From: Desulfuromonadales bacterium
GTDB taxonomy: Bacteria > Desulfobacterota > Desulfuromonadia > Desulfuromonadales > BM103
DNA length: 31,446 nucleotides
NCBI GenBank assembly: GCA_030614505.1
Contig: JAUWTX010000003.1
Coordinates: 1-31,446, forward strand
Reading direction: 5' to 3'
Position 1 is the stretch's first letter, and every line of letters begins with the position of its first letter. The position numbers were made by a program, and so were the translations under genes. This document shows, one piece after another, positions 16,409-24,595 of this stretch. The notes below the pieces were generated by a model. That model saw only the letters and a program-made list of their open reading frames with translations, made no database searches and had not been told where the DNA came from.

Positions 16409-17014
16409 CTAAAAAGAATTTTCGATGACCACCTCGCTAAGGGACAATTGGCCAGGTTTCGGCCAGGAATCTTTTATTTTTTTACCTACAGCCACCATGG
16501 GACCCATTAAATGGTCATCAGGAAGGTTGATAAGCTCGGCAACTTTTTCTATATCGAAACCGATCATTGGGCAAGAGTCATAACCCATCGCCTTGGCTGC
16601 AAGCATGATAGTTTGCATTGCCAAACCGATCGACCTCTGAGCCTCGTCGCGCTGCAACCAATCACGCCCTTCATGAAATGGCCCCATCCAGTTGACAAGA
16701 AGGTCAGCCACCTCTTTGGGAGCGTTCTGCCAGTAACGCTGAGGATCCTTGGCCCAGGCTTTAACGTCTGCCGTCATAATTATGAGAAGGGACGCATCCG
16801 TCATTTGGGCCTGATCATTACCGTACTCTGTACGGATTTTTTTGCGCAAGTCTGGATCGCGAACAATGACAAACCTCCAGTGTTGAATATTGAAGCTTGT
16901 GGGGGCTTGAATAGCGGCTTCTAAAAGCTTGGTCTCTTCCTCTTTCGTGAAGCGGTGATCAGGGTCAAATTGTTTAATCGCCCGACGCTGATAGATGGCA
17001 TCAAAAGTGTCCAT
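16409..17014 (-). CDS. Nitroreductase-family FMN flavoprotein
   Basis: A 201-residue nitroreductase starting at ATG 17014 (MDTFDAIYQRRAIKQF...), set by AAGGAG 7 nt upstream; the longer open frame has an unrelated AT-rich extension without a ribosome site. FMN-binding blocks are the N-terminal RRAIKQFDPD, QAPTSFNIQHWRFVIV and the C-terminal GYDSCPMIGFDIEKVAELINLP and PMVAVGKKIKDSWPKPGQLSLSEVV. The protein acts in the cytosol as a NAD(P)H-dependent FMN oxidoreductase. The physiological substrate is unknown, with quinones, nitro compounds and enals all precedented. Gaps of about 150 nt on both sides suggest a single-gene unit. Confidence 0.88.
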   Translation of the reverse strand: MDTFDAIYQRRAIKQFDPDHRFTKEEETKLLEAAIQAPTSFNIQHWRFVIVRDPDLRKKIRTEYGNDQAQMTDASLLIIMTADVKAWAKDPQRYWQNAPKEVADLLVNWMGPFHEGRDWLQRDEAQRSIGLAMQTIMLAAKAMGYDSCPMIGFDIEKVAELINLPDDHLMGPMVAVGKKIKDSWPKPGQLSLSEVVIENSF

Positions 17015-17104
17015 ACAGCTTCTCCTTACAATGGGTTTCTTTGTCTTTAAGCATAAGTATATAGCTGATTCTAGAAAATGCTTGATTTCCTGTACAACGA
17101 AAAT

Positions 17105-17132
17105 GGCCACCAGGGAACAAATCCTGGCAGCC
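17105..17132 (-). terminator. Probable terminator of the PilZ gene
   Basis: GGC plus CCAGG (17105-17114) pair with CCTGG plus GCC (17123-17132), with a 2x2 internal mismatch and an 8-nt loop. ATTTTCG follows on the minus strand, about 40 nt after the PilZ stop. Confidence 0.5.
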
Positions 17133-17172
17133 AGTGCATTGATGAAAAAGGTTCTTATATAAGAAGGCAACC

Positions 17173-17547
17173 CTAACTAATGGGTTCTACTCCGTTATGT
17201 TTCAAAAGGCTTTGAATTGACTGCATGTATTCCGCAGAAGGGTCTACAAACTGGAGTCCTATACCAGGCGGAAGCTCAGGTTTCCTTGGTTCGTCCTTCA
17301 AGTTTACCCAGGCGACCTTTGCTTTACAGGTAACTACTTTGTCTACATCCGGCAGGGTGAAGCTTAACACTAGTTTTTCATCAACAGAAAATGGGATTTC
17401 AGTGCTGAGGAAAAGTCCGCCGCTACTCACGTCAACACTAAAGCCATGAAGCAGCTTGTCTTGAGATGAACCATAGTAGACACGCAACTCAGCTTTCAAG
17501 CGTGCTCTTGACTCTTCAGTTGTCGGTCTTTCCGAATTTGTCCCCAT
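17173..17547 (-). CDS. PilZ-domain protein
   Basis: A 124-residue stand-alone PilZ domain starting at ATG 17547, chosen because GGAGG lies 6 nt upstream. The second c-di-GMP motif D/N-x-S-x-x-G is intact (DVSSGG, 39-44) and the barrel end GIGLQFVDPS is typical of a PilZ subfamily expanded in deltaproteobacteria. The first motif (RxxxR) is degenerate here; the region reads RARLKAELR (14-22). Binding of cyclic di-GMP is therefore plausible but not assured. It has no other domain, so it would act as a diffusible effector, for instance on motility or surface structures. No partner gene is adjacent. Confidence 0.85.
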   Translation of the reverse strand: MGTNSERPTTEESRARLKAELRVYYGSSQDKLLHGFSVDVSSGGLFLSTEIPFSVDEKLVLSFTLPDVDKVVTCKAKVAWVNLKDEPRKPELPPGIGLQFVDPSAEYMQSIQSLLKHNGVEPIS

Positions 17548-17893
17548 CGAAAACCTCCAAAAGTTACGCAAATAAGACTTCGAAACTTTACACCAGTCAG
17601 GAGTCGAGGTCAAAGAAGGGGGCCTTATTTATACTCTCACGTTGTTTTTGAGTGATCAGATTGGCAGAATTGCGATTCTCGAGGGCCCTGACATTCGGAA
17701 GCCACAAACAGATTAACGGGTTGCTAGGAGGCTGTCGGACTATACGGGCCGAAGCGAAAATTCGGAAGTTTGAGGCCAGATTTTGGCTCGTTTGAGAATA
17801 ATAGCCGTAGCTATTGGTCGAAAAGGAGCTAAAATATGGGCCAAACAACCGGATTTGCAGCCGGGTCATGGATAGTCCGACAGCCTTCTAGTA
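17548..17893. other. 346-nt intergenic region, no gene
   Basis: The first 176 nt hold the PilZ leader and no recognisable feature beyond a minus-strand TATAAAT. The rest is the foldback element at 17724-17891, which ends 2 nt before the stop codon of the CaiB/BaiF gene. Confidence 0.7.
17724..17891. mobile_element. Foldback MITE-like element, 168 bp
   Basis: Terminal inverted repeats CTAGGAGGCTGTCGGACTAT (17724-17743) and its near-perfect complement (17872-17891) match at 19 of 20 positions. The interior is also an imperfect palindrome: GGCC...TTTTGGCTC pairs with GAGCTAAAA...GGCC, and the centre is AATAGC-CGTA-GCTATT (17800-17815). There is no coding capacity. Both ends fall at CTAG, consistent with insertion at TA within CTAG as in IS630/Tc1-type elements; that family assignment is inference. 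It may act as a transcription terminator for the liv operon. Confidence 0.8.
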
Positions 17894-19015
17894 CTAACTC
17901 ACCAGCCAACGGGCAATGACTGCTTCGATGGAAACTTCATCCAACGCCTGACGGGGGCGGAGCTTCCTGTGATCTACCATAACAGGAGACCGGATCTCAG
18001 CAGGAAAACCTTTGCCCTGGGAAGGTCCCAACAATTGCCGATGTATCACCTGCGGATGGTCGGCAACTTCGTCTGGTTCAAGCAACGGCTCAAAGCAACA
18101 ATCGGTTTCGATAAGCAGCTCAACCCAGGAGTCACGCGACGCTTTGGCAAACAGGGCCCGCAGCTCATTGATCAGGACGGTCTGCGGCATCGGCTCATGC
18201 TGTCTGACAATCCATTCCGGTCGTTCGACCGCAGTGCAGAAGGCTTGCCAGAATTTTTCCTCGAGGGCACCGAGCACCACAAATTTCTGGTCGGCAGTCC
18301 GGTAGATCTGATAACACGCCTTGCCGCCAGTTAACAAACCATACCCGGGATCAAGTGACCGACCCGAGCGACCCACCCCCGCTTGACCAAATGATTGCCA
18401 GGAGAGGACCGTCTCAAAAAGGCTGGTATCGATAGTGCACCCTTCACCCTGTTTTTCCCTTCGCAGCAAGGCCGCCAGAATCATACTGGCCGCATGTTGG
18501 CCGCTGGCATAATCAGAGACCGGGGGAAAGGGGATCACGGGGGTTTCCATCGTCCCGGTATGATGCAACATACCGCTCAGGGCCATATAAGTAAGATCAT
18601 GACCAGCCCGCTGACTCGCAGGACCATCCTGACCGAAACCAGAGAGAGCACAGTGAACCAATCGGGGATTGAGGGAACGCAGGTGGCTGTAGCCGAAGCC
18701 AAGGCGGTCCATAACGCCTGGCCGATACGACTCGAGCAAGACATCAGCAGCCGTCACCAGTTCCGCAAAACGGTCGCGTCCACTTTCGCTTTTCAAATCG
18801 AGACGAACCACCGTCTTGCCGGCATTGACTTGTTTATATAGTGGGGAGATGCCGTCGTCATCCAGGAAGATAAAGGTCCGCATCGGGTCGCCGCCCGGCG
18901 GTTCGACCTTGATCACGTCGGCACCAAGGTCGGCAAGCAGGCGCGTCGCATATGGGCCGGGAAGATACTGACTAAGATCGAGAACCCGGTAGCCCTGCAG
19001 CGTATCGTCAAGCAT
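17894..19015 (-). CDS. CaiB/BaiF-family CoA transferase or acyl-CoA racemase
   Basis: A 373-residue class III CoA-transferase family protein from ATG 19015 (an in-frame TTG lies at 19021). The N-terminal block is LDLSQYLPGPYATRLLADLGADVIKVEPPGGD. Asp168 (PVSDYASG) is at the position of the CoA-transferase nucleophile. His139 in AGHDLTYMALSG matches the catalytic His of alpha-methylacyl-CoA racemases, whose Asp partner is that same Asp. A racemase acting on 2-methylacyl-CoA is therefore as likely as a transferase. It follows the PaaK-like ligase by about 20 nt and is the last gene of the liv operon. It fits a pathway for methyl-branched acyl-CoAs. Confidence 0.85.
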   Translation of the reverse strand: MLDDTLQGYRVLDLSQYLPGPYATRLLADLGADVIKVEPPGGDPMRTFIFLDDDGISPLYKQVNAGKTVVRLDLKSESGRDRFAELVTAADVLLESYRPGVMDRLGFGYSHLRSLNPRLVHCALSGFGQDGPASQRAGHDLTYMALSGMLHHTGTMETPVIPFPPVSDYASGQHAASMILAALLRREKQGEGCTIDTSLFETVLSWQSFGQAGVGRSGRSLDPGYGLLTGGKACYQIYRTADQKFVVLGALEEKFWQAFCTAVERPEWIVRQHEPMPQTVLINELRALFAKASRDSWVELLIETDCCFEPLLEPDEVADHPQVIHRQLLGPSQGKGFPAEIRSPVMVDHRKLRPRQALDEVSIEAVIARWLVS

Positions 19016-19035
19016 GCTCAATACCCGGATTACAT

Positions 19036-20277
19036 TCAGACATCGACAGGACGGAGATCATCAATAACCTTGCCGTCGTTAGCGAGATTACCGGCAGGGA
19101 CAAAGCAAACTTCACCACGCAAGTTGCAAACTTGCCGAATAGTGGCCACAACAGCATCGGCCAGATGAGCAGGTGCCTCGGCAGTCAACTCGCAGTGAAG
19201 AACCATTGAATCTGCGTCATTAACACGTTCCACAACCAACCGTCCTTTGAGAACTTCCGGGTGCTGACTCAGAACTTGTGCCACCTGCGAAGGGTGAACG
19301 AACATCCCCCGTACCTTGGCTGTCTGGTCGGCACGACCCATCCAACCCTTGATGCGTCGATTGGTCCGACCGCAGGGGCTCTCCCCGAGGAGGATAGCCG
19401 ATAGATCACCGGTAGCGAAACGAATCAGAGGATATTCGGGGGAGAGTGATGTGACAACCACTTCACCAACCTCACCGTCCGGCACCGGATCACCGGTCCC
19501 CGGACGCACAATCTCGAGAATGATGCCCTCGTCGATGATCATCCCCTCACCAGACGGCGATTCATAGGCGATCAGACCAAGATCGGCAGTGGCGTAACAC
19601 TGCAACACGGCAATGCCGCGTCCGGCGAAGGCCTCGCGCAGGCTTGGCGGCAAGTATTCGCCAGAGACCAGAGCCTTGCTCAGGCTGGAGAGATCGACCC
19701 CTAACTCATCAGCCTTGTCGAGGATCAGTTTAAGAAATGACGGCGTACCAACATAGCCGTCCGGGCGCAGGTCGGCAATCGCCTGGACCTGCCCCTCAAG
19801 CTGACCGGGACCGGCGGCAAAGACAGTGCATCCCAGAGCATGGGCCCCCGATTCGACCATGGCTCCGGCCGGAGTAAAGTGATAAGCGAAGCAGTTGTGC
19901 AGCAGTTCACCACCGCGAAAACCAGCAGCGTAGAGGGCACGGGCAAACCGCCAGAAATCCTCTCGCCGACAGCCCGGCTCGTAAATCGGCCCTGGCGAAG
20001 CAAACACCCGGTTCAGCTCAGGTGCCTTGCTTGCGACCAGCCCACCAAAAGGTGGCTGCTGACGCTGCTGCTCGATCAGCTCCTCCTTACGAATCAGCGG
20101 CAAGCTTGCCAAGGTGGCCCGGCTATTGATGCCAGCAGGATCGATACCTGCGAACAGGCTGCTGTAGGCGGGGGCATTCTTTTGCGCATGCTCAACCTGA
20201 AAGCTAAGCGCTGCCATCTGTGCAGATTCACGCTCGGCGTGATCACGGCTTTCCAGAGTGTCAAAGAAGTCGCTCAT
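19036..20277 (-). CDS. Phenylacetate-CoA ligase-like AMP-binding protein
   Basis: A 413-residue member of the PaaK-type ANL superfamily, starting at ATG 20277, 2 nt after the livF stop. Visible are YATADLGLIAYES (228-240), PLIRFATGDLS (283-293), GRADQTAKVRGMFVHPSQV (314-332) and a terminal NDGKVIDD segment. The usual phosphate-binding loop SSGTTGKP is replaced by SPGPIYEPG (94-102), so nucleotide handling must differ or activity be lost. Family members form acyl-CoA from aryl or alkyl carboxylic acids and ATP. Its position within the liv operon suggests it activates the imported compound. The substrate is unknown. Confidence 0.82.
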   Translation of the reverse strand: MSDFFDTLESRDHAERESAQMAALSFQVEHAQKNAPAYSSLFAGIDPAGINSRATLASLPLIRKEELIEQQRQQPPFGGLVASKAPELNRVFASPGPIYEPGCRREDFWRFARALYAAGFRGGELLHNCFAYHFTPAGAMVESGAHALGCTVFAAGPGQLEGQVQAIADLRPDGYVGTPSFLKLILDKADELGVDLSSLSKALVSGEYLPPSLREAFAGRGIAVLQCYATADLGLIAYESPSGEGMIIDEGIILEIVRPGTGDPVPDGEVGEVVVTSLSPEYPLIRFATGDLSAILLGESPCGRTNRRIKGWMGRADQTAKVRGMFVHPSQVAQVLSQHPEVLKGRLVVERVNDADSMVLHCELTAEAPAHLADAVVATIRQVCNLRGEVCFVPAGNLANDGKVIDDLRPVDV

Positions 20278-20279
20278 AA

Positions 20280-21101
20280 TCACATCCAACGCTTGCGGCG
20301 CTTATACGACTTGAGATTTTTAAACGACTTACGGTCCTTGTCACCGCCGGACAAGTAGAATTCCTTCACATCTTCATTATTGAGAAGGTCCTCACAGGTA
20401 CCGTCGAGAGCGATTTTACCAGACTCCATGACATAACCGTATGAAGCACAGTGCAAGGCCATGTTGGCATTCTGTTCGACCAGCAGCATGGTGATCCCCT
20501 GCTCTTTATTAATCGTACGGATAATGTTAAACACTTCCTTGACCAGTAGCGGCGCCAGCCCCATAGAGGGCTCGTCGAGCAGGATCATCTCCGGCCGCGC
20601 CATGATCGCTCGACCGATAGCAAGCATCTGCTGCTCACCGCCAGAAAGATATCCGGCCATGCCGGTACGTTCTTTCAGTCGCGGAAAATAATGGAAGACC
20701 TTGTCGATATCGTCCTTGATAAATTTATCACGACGGGTGTAGGCGCCCAAACGCAAATTTTCGACAGCCGTCATATCCTCGATGATACGCCGGCCCTCCA
20801 TGATCTGAAATATCCCCTTGCGTACGATCTCGTCCGGGGCACTGTTGGCAATACTTTCCCCCTTAAAATGAATCGAGCCACGGGTCACCTCGCCATCCTC
20901 AGTCTGGAGCAGGCCGGAAATCGCCTTGAGGGTGGTTGATTTGCCGGCGCCATTCGGGCCAAGCAGAGTGACTATTTCCCCCTTGGGGACTTCAAGGCTG
21001 ATTCCCCGTAGCACCAGGATGACTTCATCGTAAACAACTTCGATGTTGTTGATCGACAAGATCGATTCTTTGGCTTCGGTTTTCTGCGCGGGTTCTGCCA
21101 T
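20280..21101 (-). CDS. livF: Branched-chain amino-acid type ABC transporter ATPase LivF
   Basis: A 273-residue ABC ATPase of the LivF type. Walker A is GPNGAGKST (48-56), the signature LSGGEQQ (152-158) and Walker B MILLDEP (172-178). The LivF-specific region MEGRRIIEDMTAVENLRLGAY is present. LivF proteins are usually about 235-240 residues; here a 13-residue N-terminal extension and a Lys/Arg-rich C-terminal tail (about 22 residues after YLSGG) are added. It would power uptake together with LivG. It is separated from the substrate-binding protein gene by 140 nt containing two hairpins, and is followed immediately by the PaaK-like ligase. Confidence 0.93.
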   Translation of the reverse strand: MAEPAQKTEAKESILSINNIEVVYDEVILVLRGISLEVPKGEIVTLLGPNGAGKSTTLKAISGLLQTEDGEVTRGSIHFKGESIANSAPDEIVRKGIFQIMEGRRIIEDMTAVENLRLGAYTRRDKFIKDDIDKVFHYFPRLKERTGMAGYLSGGEQQMLAIGRAIMARPEMILLDEPSMGLAPLLVKEVFNIIRTINKEQGITMLLVEQNANMALHCASYGYVMESGKIALDGTCEDLLNNEDVKEFYLSGGDKDRKSFKNLKSYKRRKRWM

Positions 21102-21130
21102 TGCTCTCGCTCCTCTGCGAAGTGCTTCAA

Positions 21131-21178
21131 ATTCCAGCTTGCCGTCCTGGTAGAATTGTCAGGCCGGCAAGCTGGAAT
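21131..21178 (-). repeat. 14-bp inverted repeat upstream of livF
   Basis: ATTCCAGCTTGCCG (21131-21144) and CGGCAAGCTGGAAT (21165-21178) pair perfectly around a 20-nt loop. It stands between the binding-protein gene and livF. No T-run follows on the minus strand, so mRNA stabilisation is more likely than termination. Confidence 0.6.
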
Positions 21179-21195
21179 CTCAAACAGAAAGCAAC

Positions 21196-21224
21196 GCAGG
21201 GACGGTGGCGGGCACCGTCCCTGC
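21196..21224 (-). terminator. 12-bp hairpin after the binding-protein gene, probably leaky or stabilising
   Basis: GCAGGGACGGTG (21196-21207) pairs perfectly with CACCGTCCCTGC (21213-21224), loop of 5 nt, 17 nt after the stop of the binding-protein gene. The minus-strand tail GTTGCTTTCTG is only weakly T-rich. Such a hairpin could raise binding-protein mRNA above the downstream livF part. Confidence 0.6.
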
Positions 21225-21241
21225 TGCTTTCATCTTACATC

Positions 21242-22489
21242 TTACCAACCGAGCCAGTCGGGACGACGGGGAACGGTTACAGTCGACTGAGGATTAAAGG
21301 TGAAATCACCACCGTTATAAGTTGTGGTATAGACCGATACTTCAGTCGTGCCACGGTGATCTTCGTTGGTCCATGTGGAAGCCTTGCAGACACCTTCGAG
21401 ACCGGCCGGAACGTGATCTCTCATCTGCTCCATGCCCTTCTTGATGTTTGCACCGGTAATACCGCCGTTCATCTTATCGGCAGCTACCATGGCGTCCTTC
21501 ATGAAGAATACTGCGCAGACACCGCGCATGTAATGCAGGTTGCGATAGGTCTCACCACTTGGGTCGGACACCTTGGAGATGGCGCGAATGGTTTTCATCC
21601 CCTCTGCATCAGAGTTCCAGGACGGAGAACCCAGAGGTACGGCAACACCATCACCGGCGTCTTTGGCGGCATTAATGGCATTGTCATCCCAGCCCCAAAC
21701 GTTCGCCAGGTACTGGGGCTTGGCACCGACAGTACCACAGGAGTTCAGCAGGGAGATGTTGGATCCGGCAGTGTTGCCCATATAGGCATAGTTGGCTCCG
21801 GAATCCTTGAGGGTCAGGCACTGAGCATTGGCATCACCGGGCTTGATAGAGTAAACAATCGGATTGAGAACTTCGAAACCAAGCTCCTCGGCGTACTCGG
21901 CGCAGGCTGCCTTGGGTGAGTTTGGATAGGGGTGGTTAGCGCCCATGTGGATGAACTTCGGCGCGCCTTTGCCGTTATTGGCTTTCCAGTCCTCGGCTGC
22001 CCATTGAACCAGACCGCGACAAGTGTCGGAGTAGGATGGGCCGTAGAGGAAGTTATAGGGGGCTGGTGCCTTGGTTTTGGGTGATTTTCCGGTCGGGTCG
22101 GTCAAGTGACCGGAGTAGGAAGCAGAAAAGTAGGGGATCTCATCTCTGGCAACAAACTTGACCAGTGCTTCGGTGTCGGCAGTTCCCCAACCTTGAATAG
22201 CCACAGGCTTGATGCCTGATTGCCACTTCTTGTAGGTAGCAATCGCTTGTGGTGCCTTGTAGGAGTAATCAACAGTTTCATAAGCGAGCTGCTTGCCGTT
22301 GACCCCACCATTTGCATTGATGTAATTCATAGCGTCAGCGACGCCATTGCCGTAGGGCATGCCAACATCCGAAGTCGGTCCGGTGTAGCAGGCCAGGTGA
22401 CCTACCGGGATCGTGTCGGCAGCGGTTGCCATGGTTGAGAAACCAAAAATTGCCAATAGTGCGGTCCCACAGATGAGCGTTTTGCGCAT
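21242..22489 (-). CDS. Periplasmic substrate-binding protein of the liv-type transporter
   Basis: A 415-residue periplasmic binding protein from ATG 22489, set by AAAGGAGG 8 nt upstream. The N-terminus is a classical signal peptide (MRKTLICGTALLAIFGFSTM, then ATA-AD, cleavage after about residue 23). The mature part begins IPVGHLACYTGPTSDVGMPYGNGVADAM, the fold start typical of LivK-type receptors. It is longer than amino-acid-specific LivK (about 345 residues) and contains several Cys residues, so the ligand may not be a branched-chain amino acid. Genes for two CoA ligases and a CaiB/BaiF protein in the same operon suggest a carboxylic acid ligand. It is flanked by hairpins on both sides. 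Confidence 0.9.
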   Translation of the reverse strand: MRKTLICGTALLAIFGFSTMATAADTIPVGHLACYTGPTSDVGMPYGNGVADAMNYINANGGVNGKQLAYETVDYSYKAPQAIATYKKWQSGIKPVAIQGWGTADTEALVKFVARDEIPYFSASYSGHLTDPTGKSPKTKAPAPYNFLYGPSYSDTCRGLVQWAAEDWKANNGKGAPKFIHMGANHPYPNSPKAACAEYAEELGFEVLNPIVYSIKPGDANAQCLTLKDSGANYAYMGNTAGSNISLLNSCGTVGAKPQYLANVWGWDDNAINAAKDAGDGVAVPLGSPSWNSDAEGMKTIRAISKVSDPSGETYRNLHYMRGVCAVFFMKDAMVAADKMNGGITGANIKKGMEQMRDHVPAGLEGVCKASTWTNEDHRGTTEVSVYTTTYNGGDFTFNPQSTVTVPRRPDWLGW

Positions 22490-22568
22490 GACTTGTTTCC
22501 TCCTTTGCTTCGTTAATGATGCTTGCCAGGCTTCTTGGAGACGATTCCCCTCTGAAATCTGTTCAATT

Positions 22569-22587
22569 CCGGGCAACTGATGCCCGG
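22569..22587 (-). repeat. Hairpin between livM and the binding-protein gene
   Basis: CCGGGCA (22569-22575) pairs with TGCCCGG (22581-22587) around a 5-nt loop, about 15 nt after the livM stop. No T-run follows. It probably separates or stabilises mRNA segments. Confidence 0.5.
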
Positions 22588-22601
22588 GACGATAGTTCGG
22601 T

Positions 22602-23666
22602 TCAATATGAAAACGGATAAAGCTTCCAGTAGTTTTTGATCATCTTCCAGCGATGAGCCAGACCGTCTGGTTCAAAAATCAGGAACAGGATAATGGCCAG
22701 ACCGATGGCCATCTCCTTCATATAGGACAGGGCCAGGGTCATGGCGTTACTCTTGCTGCCAACCAGGTGTACGGCAAACTCCATCACCTCCGGCAGCAAA
22801 ACCATGAAAATGGTCCCCATCATGGCCCCCATCACCGATCCAAGACCGCCGATAATCACCATGGCGAGGAACTGAATAGAAAGCAGCAAAGTGAACCCTT
22901 CCACAGAGACAAAGCCCAGGTAATGACCGAACAGAGCGCCACCGATTCCAGCATAAAAGGAGGAGATGCCAAAAGACAGAATCCGGTACTTGGTCAGGTT
23001 GATCCCCATGATCTCGGCGGACAGGTAGTGATCGCGCACCGCAATGAAAGCACGCCCATCGCGGGAACGCATCAGGTTGGCACCGGCCACGAACATAATG
23101 ACCACGTAGAAGAGAACCACGTAGAAATAAGACTGGTCGGTGAACATTTCATAGCCGAAGACCGAAACAGGGTTGGCCATGGCGCCGGCGGAACCACCGG
23201 TGAACCACTCGGCCCGCGCAAAGAAATCCTCAAGAATATACTGCGACGCCAGGGTAGCGATCGCCAGGTAGAGACCTTTGATGCGACCCGCTGGAATGCC
23301 GACCATGAGACCGACGGCCATAGTCAGCAGGCCGGCCAGGGGGATGGTAAAAAAGACCGGAATGCCGCTATTGTTACTGATCCATGCCGAAGTGAAGGCC
23401 CCCAGACCGAAGAAAGCCGCATGCCCCAGGGAAATCTGCCCGGTAAAGCCGACAACAATATTCAAACCCAGAGCAGCGATACCGTAGTAGCCAATCTGGA
23501 TCATCAGGTTCAGATAGTAGGCATTGAGGCAGAGAGGTGCCAGGAGCAGAAGAAGAACTGAGACAACAGCGACCCGCCGCGCCAACGGGGTCGGGAAGAT
23601 GGTCATATCCGCCTGATAGGTGGTGCGGAATTCTCCGCAGCGCATACGAGAATGAGCAGAGGCCAT
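22602..23666 (-). CDS. livM: Liv-type ABC transporter permease LivM
   Basis: A 354-residue polytopic membrane protein of the LivM type. The signature GLNIVVGFTGQISLGHAAFFG follows the first helices, and the cytoplasmic coupling loop is GINLTKYRILSFGISSFYAG. About 8-9 hydrophobic helices are visible, starting near residue 32; residues 1-30 are polar. GAGAGG lies 9 nt before ATG 23666, inside the end of livH, which stops only 3 nt earlier, so translation is probably coupled. It pairs with LivH to form the transmembrane channel. Confidence 0.94.
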   Translation of the reverse strand: MASAHSRMRCGEFRTTYQADMTIFPTPLARRVAVVSVLLLLLAPLCLNAYYLNLMIQIGYYGIAALGLNIVVGFTGQISLGHAAFFGLGAFTSAWISNNSGIPVFFTIPLAGLLTMAVGLMVGIPAGRIKGLYLAIATLASQYILEDFFARAEWFTGGSAGAMANPVSVFGYEMFTDQSYFYVVLFYVVIMFVAGANLMRSRDGRAFIAVRDHYLSAEIMGINLTKYRILSFGISSFYAGIGGALFGHYLGFVSVEGFTLLLSIQFLAMVIIGGLGSVMGAMMGTIFMVLLPEVMEFAVHLVGSKSNAMTLALSYMKEMAIGLAIILFLIFEPDGLAHRWKMIKNYWKLYPFSY

Positions 23667-23669
23667 CGT

Positions 23670-24563
23670 TTAAATCCTCTCGATATCTTTAGTGCCGAAC
23701 AGGCCGTAGGGCTTGATCATCAGAATAATAACCAGGGCGTAGAAGGGTGCAATATCGTACATGTTGCCGAAGTGCAGCCACTGGCTGTCAAAAAACTCGG
23801 CCAGGTTTTCGAGCACCCCGATCAGCAGACCACCGACAATCGCGCCGACAATCGAATCGAGACCACCGAGAATAACCACCGGAAAAACCTTGATGCCAAT
23901 GAAGGAGAGCGCTGAAGAAACCCCGTTGACCATGCCGATAACCACCCCGGCAAGCGCTGAAACCACAGCAGAGATTGCCCAGGCGGCGGCAAAGACATGC
24001 TTGACCGAGATGCCAAGGCTCTGTGCTATCTGTTGATCAAACGCCGTGGCACGCATCGCCAGTCCCATGCGTGAATATTTAAAGAAGAAGTAAAAAGCGA
24101 TCATGATGACAATTGAAACAACCAGGCTCATAATGTAAGCCGATTCTATCTGCAACCCGCCAATAGTCACTGTTTTAACTGAAAAAACCTGCGGAAAGGC
24201 CTTGGTGTAACCACCAAAAATCCAGGAGACCAGTGACTGAAAGAACATGGACAGTCCAACAGTGACCATGATCACGGAAATAATCGGCTCACCAATCATC
24301 GGTCGCAGCACCAACACTTGCAGCAAAACACCGAAAACCACCATGAAGGCCAGGGTCAACGGAAAACCGACGTAAAAGGGCAACTCAAACTTGACCAACA
24401 TGGCCCAGCAGGTCCAGGCCCCGATCAACAGAAACTCCCCCTGGGCGAAGTTGACCACACGGGTCGATTTGTAGATCAGTACAAAACACATGGCCACAAC
24501 CCCATAGAGGGTGCCAACAACGAGTCCGTTGATAATCAGCTGTGACAACAATTCAAAATTCAT
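23670..24563 (-). CDS. livH: Liv-type ABC transporter permease LivH
   Basis: A 297-residue LivH-type permease of usual length. Hallmarks are INGLVVGTLYGVVAMCFVLIY at the N-terminus, STRVVNFAQGEFLLIGAW (33-50) and, near the C-terminus, FPVVILGGLDSIVGAIVGGLLIGVLENL. The coupling region is SLGISVKHVFAAAWAISAV. GGGAG lies 7 nt before ATG 24563. It is 32 nt downstream of the acyl-CoA synthetase gene, which sits between livG and livH instead of outside the transporter block. Confidence 0.94.
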   Translation of the reverse strand: MNFELLSQLIINGLVVGTLYGVVAMCFVLIYKSTRVVNFAQGEFLLIGAWTCWAMLVKFELPFYVGFPLTLAFMVVFGVLLQVLVLRPMIGEPIISVIMVTVGLSMFFQSLVSWIFGGYTKAFPQVFSVKTVTIGGLQIESAYIMSLVVSIVIMIAFYFFFKYSRMGLAMRATAFDQQIAQSLGISVKHVFAAAWAISAVVSALAGVVIGMVNGVSSALSFIGIKVFPVVILGGLDSIVGAIVGGLLIGVLENLAEFFDSQWLHFGNMYDIAPFYALVIILMIKPYGLFGTKDIERI

Positions 24564-24595
24564 AGAAATTCTCCCGGCACCGGTTACGGACCTTC

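Noticed and set aside
21101..21919. 272-codon plus-strand open frame divergent from livF
   Set aside because: It covers the hairpin region and the antisense strand of the binding-protein gene; no protein family resemblance and no Shine-Dalgarno sequence.
22653..23561. 302-codon plus-strand open frame
   Set aside because: Antisense to livM; the product is His/Gln/Asp-rich, as expected from reading hydrophobic codons backwards.
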